A stretch of DNA of 64,000 bases from Erwinia piriflorinigrans CFBP 5888 (GTDB lineage Bacteria > Pseudomonadota > Gammaproteobacteria > Enterobacterales > Enterobacteriaceae): positions 186,001 through 250,000 of the forward strand of contig NZ_CAHS01000014.1 in NCBI RefSeq assembly GCF_001050515.1, read 5' to 3'. The translations under genes and the position numbers were made by a program. Shown here one piece after another: positions 50,783-59,356 of this stretch. The notes below the pieces were generated by a model that saw only the letters and a list, made by a program, of their open reading frames with translations, was not told the DNA's origin and did no database searches. Within the stretch, counting starts at the first letter, position 1, and each line of letters opens with the position of its first letter.

Positions 50783-52156
50783 TCAATCCTTGCTGACTAC
50801 GACCAGTTTTTGGTTAACAAACTCTTTAATGCCCAAGTCAGAAAGCTCACGGCCAAAACCGGAGCGCTTGACGCCGCCAAAAGGCAGTTCGGCTGAGGTA
50901 TTCGTGGCGGAATTGATGTAAACCATGCCTGTTTCAATACGAGATGCTAGTGCTTTACCGCGCGCGATATCTTGCGTAAACACTGAGCCACCCAGACCGT
51001 AATGGGAATCGTTGGCCAGCTTCACCACTTCATCATCATCTTTTACGACATAAACCTGAGCTACCGGGCCGAAGAACTCTTCAAAATACGCCGGATTGCT
51101 GCGTTTGATGTCGGTCAGGATCGTGGGCTGATAGAAACAACCCTCTCCCGCAACCGGTGCACCACCCAGGACTAATTTTGCCCCTTTAGCCACAGCCTGC
51201 TGTACCTGTTTATCTAAACCGTCTCGCGCTTCGGCAGAAGAAAGAGGGCCAAGCGTGGTGGATTCATCCAGCGGATCGCCAATTTTTACTGCCTTAAAGG
51301 CAGCGGTGAATTTTGCCATAAATTGGTCAGCAATCTTTTCGTGTATCAGGAAGCGCTTGGCAGCAGTGCACACTTGTCCACAGTTACTCAGACGTGCCCC
51401 GGCGGCGGCCTCAACCGCTTTTTCCAAGTCGGCATCTTCCAGTACCACGAAAACATCATTACCGCCCAACTCAAGTGTGGTTTTCTTGAGGTATTTGCCT
51501 GCCTGTTGTGCAACGGCACTGCCTGCACGCTCGGAACCCGTCAGGGCCGCCCCCTGCACACGATCGTCGGCGATAAGTGTCGCGATCTGCTCGTTACTAA
51601 CGAACAGGTTAGTCCAGGCACCTTGTGGAGCACCTGCTTCAGTCACCAGTTGTTCAAACAGTGTCGCGCAATGGGGAACATTTTTGGCATGTTTTGCCAA
51701 AACCGGATTCCCGGCTGCAAGGTTGGGGGCCAATACGCGCATCAGCTGATAAAACGGGAAATTCCAGGGTTCGACAGCAACCAGTACACCTATCGGATGG
51801 TGCTCAACCCAGGCCTCACCCAACTCGCTGGGATAGCGGCTCGGAGCAAGAAAACGCTCGGCGTTCTCGGCATAGTAGCGGGCAATTTGCGCACAAAGTT
51901 CAACTTCGCTACGGCTCTGCGCCAGCAGTTTACCCATTTCCACGCTGGCCGCCTTCGCCAGTTCTTCAGTGCGGCTGTCTATCAAGTCAGCCATTTTTTT
52001 CAGCACCTGTAAACGAGGCTGAATATCACCTTTTGACCAGTCTGAATGATATAACGCATCAGCAGTGGCTAATGCTTTTTCTACCTGGCTCTCATTGTGG
52101 TCAGGCCAGGATTTGATGAGCTTATTACTTGCGGGATTGATCGTTTGATATGGCAT
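50783..52156 (-). CDS. NAD(P)-dependent aldehyde dehydrogenase, succinate-semialdehyde type
   Basis: The 457-residue aldehyde dehydrogenase has the expected motifs: EPWNFPFYQ cofactor loop near 130, general-base Glu in TLELGGND near 230, nucleophile Cys in NCGQVCTAAKRF near 264, and EEFFGPVAQV near 360. It resembles the short GabD1/Sad (YneI) subgroup, which oxidises succinate semialdehyde to succinate, but substrate cannot be settled from sequence. In E. coli no such gene lies between agp and yccJ, so this is a local insertion. Confidence 0.85.
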   Translation of the reverse strand: MPYQTINPASNKLIKSWPDHNESQVEKALATADALYHSDWSKGDIQPRLQVLKKMADLIDSRTEELAKAASVEMGKLLAQSRSEVELCAQIARYYAENAERFLAPSRYPSELGEAWVEHHPIGVLVAVEPWNFPFYQLMRVLAPNLAAGNPVLAKHAKNVPHCATLFEQLVTEAGAPQGAWTNLFVSNEQIATLIADDRVQGAALTGSERAGSAVAQQAGKYLKKTTLELGGNDVFVVLEDADLEKAVEAAAGARLSNCGQVCTAAKRFLIHEKIADQFMAKFTAAFKAVKIGDPLDESTTLGPLSSAEARDGLDKQVQQAVAKGAKLVLGGAPVAGEGCFYQPTILTDIKRSNPAYFEEFFGPVAQVYVVKDDDEVVKLANDSHYGLGGSVFTQDIARGKALASRIETGMVYINSATNTSAELPFGGVKRSGFGRELSDLGIKEFVNQKLVVVSKD

Positions 52157-52269
52157 AACGCGCTCCTTGGTGAGTAATCAGCCGAACTCTGGCTGTCAAA
52201 ATTGAAAATGTTGGGATTAAGCGTAGTAGATAAGTCTTCAACATGGCGACTTATCAGACCAGTCTGAAG

Positions 52270-52299
52270 GAGGAGAAAAGCGGGTGAGGGACTCACCCG
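52270..52299 (-). terminator. Terminator of yccJ
   Basis: On the minus strand CGGGTGAG-TCC-CTCACCCG (52281-52299) is an 8-bp stem followed by CTTTTCTCC, 9 bp after the yccJ stop. Confidence 0.7.
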
Positions 52300-52307
52300 A
52301 TGGGGAG

Positions 52308-52538
52308 TTAAACGTTTTTACGCTCAACGACTTTATTATCCCAAGTGAGGACGTCGCTGTCGGTTTTATCGAAGGCGCGTAGCAGGACTTCATCACTACC
52401 CTGTTGTTCCCAGATACTTTCAGCCAGCTTTTCATCGTAATTTGCGACTTCAAAAATAGCTTCGGCAATTTCTGTTGAAGTGGAGCGCACGTTTGCCCAT
52501 TCCCCAACGCGATGAGCTTTGGATTGTTGCGTTACCAT
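52308..52538 (-). CDS. yccJ: YccJ small conserved protein
   Basis: The 76-residue protein aligns along its full length with E. coli YccJ ([28 protein letters not shown], ending VERKNV). AGGAG precedes the ATG. Its function is unknown. In E. coli it is downstream of wrbA in one transcript; here wrbA is absent and yccJ appears to have its own promoter in the gap to the permease gene. Confidence 0.93.
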   Translation of the reverse strand: MVTQQSKAHRVGEWANVRSTSTEIAEAIFEVANYDEKLAESIWEQQGSDEVLLRAFDKTDSDVLTWDNKVVERKNV

Positions 52539-52802
52539 AACGATCTCCTGTGGTGGATATTATCCGTTTTGGATCCGATTTTTCAGTATAGAAGATAGTG
52601 AGCGCTCTGCCTGTTATTCGATCAATTTTTGTACAAAATATCCGACTAATCGCGGTGAAAAACGCGCCTTTTACGATGGAAAGGCTCAGTATCCGGCAAA
52701 TAAACGCCGCTTAACAAATTGGCGTCAGTAGTTGCACCTGCTGTTCTTGCCCTTAAAGTGCCGATCGCGCAAAATGAGGCCAAAATTCAGAAGAGCCGAA
52801 CA

Positions 52803-53732
52803 ATGTCAGCGTATTTCTCACGTTATAAATTTGCCATGAAACCACAGGAAATGGTGCTAATCCTGATCACTATGGTTTGGGGCGGTACTTTTCTCATTGT
52901 GAATCATGCCATGACCGTGAGTGGCCCGTTCTGGTTTATCGGGGTGCGCTTTGCCACGGCTACTGTATTACTGGCGTTGATATCGTGGCGAACATTGCGC
53001 GCTATCACCTGGCAAGAGGTGAAGGCCGGAACATTAATTGGTTTAGCCATTGGCTGTGGTTATGGTTTGCAAGCTTATGGCATGCAGACCCTCTCCGGCA
53101 GTAAATCTGCGTTTATTACCGCGCTGTATGTACCGCTTGTGCCACTGCTACAGTGGGCATTTCTTGGCCGCATGCCGGGCCTGATGTCATGGATTGGCGT
53201 GATGCTAGCTTTTACTGGTTTGCTGCTGCTGGCGAGTCCTGAGGGTGGGGCGACGGCGTTTAACGTCGGTGAAATAGCGACTTTAATCAGCACGCTGGCA
53301 ATAGCGGCAGAAATTATCCTGATTGGTGCCTGTGCAGGTAAGGTCAACGTGCAGCGTGTCACAGTGGTCCAACTGGGGGTTGCCTCATTGTTCGGCTTTA
53401 TCATCATGCTACCAATCGGCGAGTCGGTGCCGCCGTTTAGTCCATATTTGCTGTTTAGCGCCGTTGGTCTGGGCATTGCCAGCGCGCTCATCCAGGTCAC
53501 GATGAACTGGGCGCAGTGCAGCATTTCACCCACTCGCGCTACGGTGATTTATGCCGGTGAACCCGTATGGGCTGGAGTTGTTGGGCGCATTGCTGGAGAG
53601 CGCCTGCCGGCGATTGCCCTGCTGGGGGGCGCTTTTATCATACTTGGGGTACTGGTTAGCGAACTGAAACTAAAGCGCAAAAAGAAGATCAAAGTGAACA
53701 ATCAGGACACTCAGGCAGCGGCGCGGCAATAA
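52803..53732 (+). CDS. DMT-superfamily permease (EamA family)
   Basis: This 309-residue membrane protein has about ten hydrophobic helices in two EamA repeats (MVWGGTFLIVNHAMTVSGPFWFIGVRF in the first; TRATVIYAGEPVWAGVVGRIAGERLP in the second) and a lysine-rich cytoplasmic C-terminus (LKLKRKKKIKVNNQ). Such proteins export amino acids or other metabolites; no substrate can be named. ATG 52803 starts the conserved part; the frame is open to 52,719 without similarity. It occupies the place where wrbA lies in E. coli. Confidence 0.85.
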   Translation: MSAYFSRYKFAMKPQEMVLILITMVWGGTFLIVNHAMTVSGPFWFIGVRFATATVLLALISWRTLRAITWQEVKAGTLIGLAIGCGYGLQAYGMQTLSGSKSAFITALYVPLVPLLQWAFLGRMPGLMSWIGVMLAFTGLLLLASPEGGATAFNVGEIATLISTLAIAAEIILIGACAGKVNVQRVTVVQLGVASLFGFIIMLPIGESVPPFSPYLLFSAVGLGIASALIQVTMNWAQCSISPTRATVIYAGEPVWAGVVGRIAGERLPAIALLGGAFIILGVLVSELKLKRKKKIKVNNQDTQAAARQ

Positions 53733-54087
53733 TGGTTTCGTTCTCGTCGGTTCTCCCGAATGTTGTTCTTTTCAAAGAGGGGATGCCGTGCGGCGCATTA
53801 TGAGAAATTTATCAGTCTTTATTTCCGCCAAATATAATAATGCTTATCTTCATATCAGGCTATCTGAATAAGTGAAAAATGAAATTCGGGGTATGCCTTA
53901 TATAATGAGGCAGTAACTAAAAAAGCAATATACAAAACTATATATGAATTTTTTACTGACTAAATTTAGCTTTTTCGCGCGAAAACGAATTTTGGGGTCA
54001 ATAATGTCTACACAATTAACTGGCATTGCGGCTTAATTAAAGGGCATAGTGATGTCCCAGGCGATTTGCTATTATCTCTGAACACAT
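53733..54087. other. AT-rich control region upstream of rutR
   Basis: 355 bp without a gene. It holds TATAAT at 53,902-53,907 with a poor -35, and a perfect 14-bp palindrome TTTTCGCGCGAAAA at 53,972-53,985 that could be an operator. I see no RutR-type site (TTGACCA-N2-TGGTCAA). Confidence 0.45.
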
Positions 54088-54753
54088 ATGGATTATGAAC
54101 TCAAGGTGAATTCTATCGATCTTTTACCGGCTAAAGCCCCTACGCGCCGTGCACGCGCGGTGGCCGCGAAACGTTCGGCTATTCTAAGCGCCGCACTGGA
54201 ATTTTTCTCGCAGTACGGCATTCATGGCACCACCCTTGATAAGGTGGCTGAACGAGCTAATGTATCAAAAACCAATCTTCTCTATTACTTTCCTTCAAAA
54301 GAAGAGCTGTATATAGCGGTTTTGAAAGATTTGCTGGATGTCTGGTTAACCCCGCTGCGTGCGCTCCGCCACGACCAGCCTCCGCTTGATGCTATCCGTG
54401 ACTATATCCGTCTGAAGCTGGAGGTTTCGCGCGATCATCCGCAGGCATCCAGACTGTTTTGCCTGGAGATGTTACAGGGTGCGCCATTATTAAAGGCGGA
54501 GCTGGCAGGCGACCTGCGTCACCTGGTAGAAGAGAAGGCCGCGATCATAGAAGCCTGGGTAGTAAAAGGGAAACTGTCGCCTGTGCAGCCCTATCATCTG
54601 ATCTTTATGCTATGGGCCACCACCCAGCACTATGCGGATTTTGCCACTCAGGTACAGGCGATAACCGGGCAGACCCTTCAAGATGAACACTTCTTTCAAC
54701 AGACGGTGGAAAATGTCCAACGCATGGTGATTGAGGGGATACGCGTACGCTAA
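54088..54753 (+). CDS. rutR: TetR-family regulator RutR
   Basis: The 221-residue protein has an N-terminal TetR helix-turn-helix (AAKRSAILSAALEFFSQYGIHGTTLDKVAERANVSKTNLLYYFPSKEELYIAVL) and a C-terminal domain closely matching E. coli RutR (RLKLEVSRDHPQASRLFCLEMLQGAPLL; TTQHYADFATQVQAITG; QTVENVQRMVIEGIRVR). RutR senses uracil/thymine and represses the rutABCDEFG pyrimidine-degradation operon. That operon, divergent from rutR in E. coli, is not next to this gene. The first 20 residues differ from E. coli, so the start is less certain. Confidence 0.9.
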   Translation: MDYELKVNSIDLLPAKAPTRRARAVAAKRSAILSAALEFFSQYGIHGTTLDKVAERANVSKTNLLYYFPSKEELYIAVLKDLLDVWLTPLRALRHDQPPLDAIRDYIRLKLEVSRDHPQASRLFCLEMLQGAPLLKAELAGDLRHLVEEKAAIIEAWVVKGKLSPVQPYHLIFMLWATTQHYADFATQVQAITGQTLQDEHFFQQTVENVQRMVIEGIRVR

Positions 54754-54777
54754 ACAGACAGATTACCGGGAGCGACA

Positions 54778-55758
54778 ATGGATTTCGTTTCACAGTTAGT
54801 ACTGGGCGCAGCCGTCACCGTCGCCTTGTTAGGCAGCAGGATGCCGATGTGGCAGGCGGCATTGGTCGGTGCGGTGTGCGCAACACTGCCTGGTCTGGAT
54901 AGGGTTATCGACCACGGTGATGCCGTTCACAACATGACTCAGCACCACAGCGAAAGCCATGCTTTGCTCTGGCTGACACTGGTTTCTCCGTTGCTGGCGG
55001 CTTTTTTCAGGTACATATTCCGTCAGTCGCCAACCTTTGTCCGCTGTTGGGCTGCCGTTTGGCTGGCGCTGATCACCCATCCTTTCCTTGACCTTACTAC
55101 GGTGTATGGCACACAGCTGGCGCTTCCTTTCAGCGATCGCCCATTTGCCATTGGCTGCATGCCTGTTATCGACCCGCTGTATATCCTGCCACTATTGTTC
55201 GGGCTGGTGGCAGCACTGGTTGGGCGCAACAGAAAAGGTTGGCGCTGTAACTTGTCGGGGCTGATTTTCAGTTGTTCGTATCTGGTTTGGAGTATGGCGG
55301 CGCAGACGTGGGTCATCCAGGCCGCGCAACGTCAGCTTCTGATGCAGCAAGGTGATGTAAGACAATTATTGGTGACGCCCACAGCATTTAATACGTTGCA
55401 GTGGCGGATCGTAGTGATGACACCTGAAAGCTATCTGGAAGGGTTCTATTCATTACTCAGTCCGTTTAAACCGCTGGTGCTGAGTACGCATGCAAGAGGA
55501 TGGGAGTTATATCAACAGTACAGTGCTAACAGGTACGTGCAGCGTGTGGCATGGTTTAGTCGCGGTTTCTTTGCCATGAAGAGAGTGGATAACCGGGTTG
55601 AAATCACCGATCTGCGGATAGGGGAAGAGTCACCTTATCCATTTACCTTCGATCTTGGCCCAGAACCACTGGATAATTCATCAGGTAAACCCGAGCGCGT
55701 GAAGCATCAGCACCTTCCGTTAGGGAAGGTGCTGGGTAAACTGTGGTCAAGATTTTAA
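54778..55758 (+). CDS. Membrane-bound metal-dependent hydrolase, YdjM/DUF457 family
   Basis: The 326-residue protein has four or five membrane helices in the first half. Metal-binding type residues lie in DRVIDHGDAVHNMTQHHSESHALLW (several His and Asp) and THPFLDLTTVYGTQLALPFSDRPFAIGCMPVIDPLY. The second half is a soluble domain. This fits the putative membrane metal-dependent hydrolase family (PF04307). GGGAG precedes the ATG, and rutR ends 24 bp upstream, suggesting co-transcription. Substrate unknown. Confidence 0.8.
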   Translation: MDFVSQLVLGAAVTVALLGSRMPMWQAALVGAVCATLPGLDRVIDHGDAVHNMTQHHSESHALLWLTLVSPLLAAFFRYIFRQSPTFVRCWAAVWLALITHPFLDLTTVYGTQLALPFSDRPFAIGCMPVIDPLYILPLLFGLVAALVGRNRKGWRCNLSGLIFSCSYLVWSMAAQTWVIQAAQRQLLMQQGDVRQLLVTPTAFNTLQWRIVVMTPESYLEGFYSLLSPFKPLVLSTHARGWELYQQYSANRYVQRVAWFSRGFFAMKRVDNRVEITDLRIGEESPYPFTFDLGPEPLDNSSGKPERVKHQHLPLGKVLGKLWSRF

Positions 55759-55818
55759 AGAAACTAACGGAAACAACAGCGTTGGCCCGCGATTATCTGT
55801 CTCGCGAGCCAGTTGTAA

Positions 55819-57213
55819 TTACCTCGTCTTACGCTTACGCAAGAACCATCCTGCTGCCAGCATCACAAACCATAGCGGTGTGACCATTAGCGCCTGACGC
55901 GTATCTTCTTCTAATGTCAGCAGAACCAGCACAAAGGCGAAGAATGCCAGACACACCCAGCACATAAATTTGCCCAAAGGCATTTTATAACTGGAGGCCT
56001 CATGACGCTGTGGATGTTTTCTACGATACGCCAGGTATGAGCAAAGAATGATGGTCCAGACGAACATAAACAAAATAGCCGAGACGGTGGTCACCAGGGT
56101 AAACACCGTCATAACGTTCGGGATCAGATAAATCAGCGCCACGCCTCCCAGCAGACACAAGCAGGAAAAGAACAGCCCGGTGGTGGGCACGGCACGGCTC
56201 GACAGTATCCCAAAACTGCGATGTGCTACGCCCTGTTGCGAAAGACCGTACAGCATGCGGCTGGTCGAGAAGATACCGCTATTAGCGGATGATGCGGCGG
56301 AAGTCAGCACCACAAAATTGACGATACTCGCGGCTGCCGGCAAACCAATCAGTACGAACATCTCAACAAATGGACTGCGATCGGCGACGACATGATCCCA
56401 GGGCGTCACGGCCATGATCACTATCAGCGCCAAGACATAAAACATAATGATGCGTAAAGGGATAGCGTTAATCGCACGCGGCAGCACGGTTTTCGGATCG
56501 TGAGTTTCTGCCGCTGCCGTCCCGACCAGTTCGATGCCAACAAAGGCAAACACTGCGATCTGGAAACCGGCAAAGAATCCGCTTAAACCTTTCGGGAAGA
56601 TGCCCCCATGATCCCAGATATTGCTCAATGCCGCATGGCTACCGCCCGGAGAAGGGTAGTGCATCGCCACCAGCACAATACCGGTAACGATCAGCGCCAC
56701 AATGGCGACGATTTTGATAATCGCAAACCAGAACTCCATTTCGCCAAAAAGCTTAACCGTGGCAATGTTTAGAGACAAGAACACGAAGATGCACAGCAGA
56801 GCGCTCATCCATATAGAGAAACTGGGGAACCAGAGCTGGAAATAGGAGCTGATGGCAACGACATCGGCAATGCCGGTAACCACCCAGCAAAACCAGTAGG
56901 TCCAGCCGGTGAAGTAACCCGCCCAGGGGCCCAGCAGGTCGGCGGCGAAGTCGCTGAAGGATTTATACTCAAGATTTGACAGCAGCAGCTCGCCCATTGC
57001 ACGCATCACGAAGAACAGCATAAAACCAATGATCATATAAACAAATATGATAGAGGGGCCGGCAAGACTGATGGTTTTTCCCGACCCCATAAACAGTCCG
57101 GTACCAATAGCGCCCCCGATGGCGATTAGCTGAATATGACGATTATGGAGGTTGCGCCGGAGCGTGTCCGGTGCCTCCTCGCAGGCGATAGATTCTTTTG
57201 ATTGATCGACCAT
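55819..57213 (-). CDS. cycA: D-serine/D-alanine/glycine transporter CycA
   Basis: The 464-residue amino acid/proton symporter of the APC superfamily has twelve predicted membrane helices. The N-terminal segment (LRRNLHNRHIQLIAIGGAIGTGLFMGSGKTISLAGPSIIFVYMIIGFMLFF) is almost identical to E. coli CycA. It imports glycine, D-alanine, D-serine and D-cycloserine. CAGGAAAA precedes the ATG. A Tn3-type element starts 220 bp upstream of the gene. Confidence 0.95.
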   Translation of the reverse strand: MVDQSKESIACEEAPDTLRRNLHNRHIQLIAIGGAIGTGLFMGSGKTISLAGPSIIFVYMIIGFMLFFVMRAMGELLLSNLEYKSFSDFAADLLGPWAGYFTGWTYWFCWVVTGIADVVAISSYFQLWFPSFSIWMSALLCIFVFLSLNIATVKLFGEMEFWFAIIKIVAIVALIVTGIVLVAMHYPSPGGSHAALSNIWDHGGIFPKGLSGFFAGFQIAVFAFVGIELVGTAAAETHDPKTVLPRAINAIPLRIIMFYVLALIVIMAVTPWDHVVADRSPFVEMFVLIGLPAAASIVNFVVLTSAASSANSGIFSTSRMLYGLSQQGVAHRSFGILSSRAVPTTGLFFSCLCLLGGVALIYLIPNVMTVFTLVTTVSAILFMFVWTIILCSYLAYRRKHPQRHEASSYKMPLGKFMCWVCLAFFAFVLVLLTLEEDTRQALMVTPLWFVMLAAGWFLRKRKTR

Positions 57214-57432
57214 TATGTTTTCCTGTCCAGTTTTATTGAATTTAAAGCTCTGTTGGCTTTTAACGTATCAGAATATGTCAGCGTTGTGCGTTCAAGAGCT
57301 TAACGCAAAACTCTCCGCTATAAAGCAAAATTGAGACTAAACTGCGAATACGATGTGTCGCCTGATTAAAAACCCGGCATTGCTCTCAACTTAAGGCAAA
57401 AATGAAGAGGAGAAAGGCTGTTAATTATACCA
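57214..57432 (-). other. cycA upstream region, left flank of the Tn3-family element
   Basis: About 219 bp of AT-rich DNA that should hold the cycA promoter and leader. It ends at the TACCA target duplication. No gene seen. Confidence 0.4.
57428..57432. repeat. Target site duplication, left copy
   Basis: TACCA directly outside the left terminal repeat; the same five bases lie directly outside the right repeat (62,904-62,908). Tn3-family elements make 5-bp duplications. Confidence 0.85.
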
Positions 57433-57470
57433 GGGCTCCGTTTGGGAAACGGGAAACATTGTACGTTAAG
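57433..57470 (+). repeat. Left terminal inverted repeat, 38 bp
   Basis: It begins GGGCTCCGTTTGGG and ends TGTACGTTAAG, the inner end typical of Tn3-family repeats. It is one base away from the tnpA stop codon. It matches the reverse complement of 62,866-62,903 at 31 of 38 positions. Confidence 0.88.
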
Positions 57471-57471
57471 G

Positions 57472-58535
57472 TTATTTTTTGTACTGACTGATACCTATTG
57501 GTCGCAAAGGTCGATACTTCCCTTCTGCTAATTTTATATTTTTTCGCGAGATATAGTCGCCTGTCACATTAATATGCTCCCAACCTGGCGGAGACAAGTG
57601 TGACCGCAATTGTTTATTAAGATGTACCCCCTTCCTTTTCAGTAGGTTAATGACATTCTCGATATATACGATATTCCATAATGTTATCGCGGCGGTAATT
57701 AGCGTAAGTCAGCTGGCGCGATAACTCTGGTTTTCCAGACCTCAATCCCTTATTTCGCCAAGACGGTGCACGAAGACTGCTCTGGCAAGGGCGTTCCGGG
57801 CTTCTCCCTTGTTCAGACCGGCCTGAATCCTGCGACGCAACGCGGGATCACGGAACCAATTCGGCATAAACAGTGTGCGCTCGATGCGACCATTTTCCCT
57901 TAGTGTTGTAGAAAGCACATTCTGTTTCGGAAAACTGGCCAGCTTTTTCAGCATTAGAAAAGCGCTCACCGCTCCCTGCTTTATTGGAATCGCTAATCTG
58001 AGAATTTCATTCCAGTGGGCTTCTATTTCTTTTGATATTCAGTGCTGTTGTGGAAATAATTGACTGGAGCGCAGGGTATTTATCAGCCTTACCCTGAATA
58101 AATAACCGTTTATCGTAAAAAACCCGGATCCTTGGTGCAAAAGCGACTCCAAGCAGATGCATCAGCCCAAAAGCATGCTCCGTAAAGCCTGCCGTATTGG
58201 TGTAATGCTCGGCGATCTCAAGCTCACTTTCGGGATACAGCAATCCATCAAGTACGTGGGTGGCGTCTCGAACGCGGCTGATAACTTTGGTATAAAACGG
58301 GCTGTACTGGTCAGAAATGTGCGTATAGAACTGTACGCCTGGCTCCGGATCGGACATCAGGTTGACCTGCCCTGCATCGTAGCCATGACTGGCCACCCTA
58401 AAGTTCTGGTCGTCAGAAGATGAGGTTGAACCATCTCCCCATAATGATGCCAGCGGGCGCGATTTCTGAGCATTACCAGTTCCGCTAGCGCCAGTGCTTC
58501 AATGGCATTAAGGCGATCTATATTATTCCATGCGG
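57472..58535 (-). pseudogene. tnpA: Tn3-family transposase tnpA, C-terminal remnant
   Basis: Joined across frames, the minus strand encodes the Tn3 transposase catalytic part: PLASLWGDGSTSSSD (first Asp), [70 protein letters not shown] and HLSPPGWEHINVTGDYI. Lesions visible: a frameshift near 58,475 (ALAELV/NAQKSRP), an extra base in the TTTT run near 58,030-58,033, in-frame TGA codons after LGEIRD (about 57,743) and at YRAS* (about 57,708). The end is TAA at 57,472-57,474. About 350 residues remain of roughly 1,000; the N-terminal two thirds are missing. Confidence 0.88.
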
Positions 58536-58655
58536 TATTTTAAACAAAACGGGTATCGCATAAGGGTACATCCTGATGCCATAATCAAAACAAGACGATA
58601 CACGGTGAATGACATAACCTAAATGTGATAATGCGGTGAAAAAAGGTTCATCAGA
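58536..58655. other. Deletion junction between tnpA and tnpR remnants
   Basis: About 120 bp that I cannot assign. In an intact element of this layout the N-terminal parts of tnpA and tnpR and the res site would lie here, so this is probably a deletion scar. Confidence 0.4.
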
Positions 58656-58848
58656 GCGTATTTATCGAGCGGGCACATACGCTGGGTAAATATCGGGGAA
58701 ACAGGCCGATTATGAACGACACCAGAAAGTGATGTACTGCCGGCAGGTAAAAAAACTTTGTATTAAGGAAACATCCGAGGCTACCGGATAAAGTTGTTCT
58801 CAAATATGCAGGATCCATGCCCTCTACCTGCATGAGCCCATGAACTAA
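58656..58848 (+). pseudogene. Probable serine resolvase tnpR, C-terminal remnant
   Basis: Joining two frames gives FIERAHTLGKYRG followed by KQADYERHQKVMYCRQ and VKKLCIKETSEATG, then after an in-frame TAA, SCSQICRIHALYL. This looks like the end of a serine-recombinase catalytic domain (IERA....GKYRG) with the DNA-binding helix-turn-helix that follows it. It has a frameshift near 58,697 and a stop at 58,788-58,790. It is divergent from tnpA, as in Tn3. The match is from memory of the family and is less certain than tnpA. Confidence 0.5.
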
Positions 58849-59304
58849 ATATCGCTGCTTTAATGGTTATCAAGCTCAACCCATACTTTCTTTTTTTATC
58901 CATTACAGCGGATAGGCTCTCTGGGTTAATAACTTTCCCAATTGGTGTATAGCGGTATGAGGATTCAAATGATCTATTGAACAAAACCAACGTTTGCTTA
59001 CCGTACAGCATGAGATCGCCAGCCTGAATGGAGCCTGGAGGCTCCGGGCTGGCAGGCAACGCATGAGGAAGGTCAGCAAACTTCTCATTACCATTCAGCT
59101 CATCCATTCCAAATTGCACTGGTAAAGCATCAACAAATGCTTTAGCCGCAGGATTGTCGTGAAGTCTGACATAAGATTGCTGGCCGTTAATGTTCATTTT
59201 AACGGTCATTGTGTTTATCTCAAACGGCGGGGTCGAGGTACGGCATGGCTTGCAAAGGTACCTGCAAGAAGCAGGCAAGATATTAAGGCATACAGATATT
59301 TCAT
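58781..59304 (-). pseudogene. Secreted cyclophilin-like protein gene, frameshifted
   Basis: The domain frame from ATG 59209 (MTVKMNINGQQSYVRLHDN) encodes a cyclophilin-like fold protein: NPAAKAFVDALPVQFGMDELNGNEKF, PGSIQAGDLMLYGKQTLVLF and SSYRYTPIGKVINPESL. Upstream, ATG 59304 begins a clear signal peptide (KYLYALISCLLLAGTFASHA) in another frame; losing one base near 59,235 would explain the break. The 3' end is also odd: after SAVMDKKRKYG the frame runs into the resolvase remnant, so the last 35 residues are probably not native. If translated from 59,209 the product would stay in the cytoplasm. It is 52 bp downstream of the hydrolase gene on the same strand. Confidence 0.65.
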
Positions 59305-59356
59305 ATGGTGATCACCGCGAAAATTAGTCGCACCCAGCAGGATGCGACTTCAGACA

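Noticed and set aside
55780-55812. TTGGC-CGCGA/TCGCG-GCCAG hairpin between the hydrolase gene and cycA as a terminator
   Set aside because: Interrupted stem without T run on either strand.
58651-58833. 60-codon minus-strand frame MQVEGMDPAYL...
   Set aside because: The opposite strand reads as a decayed resolvase; this frame has no recognisable content.
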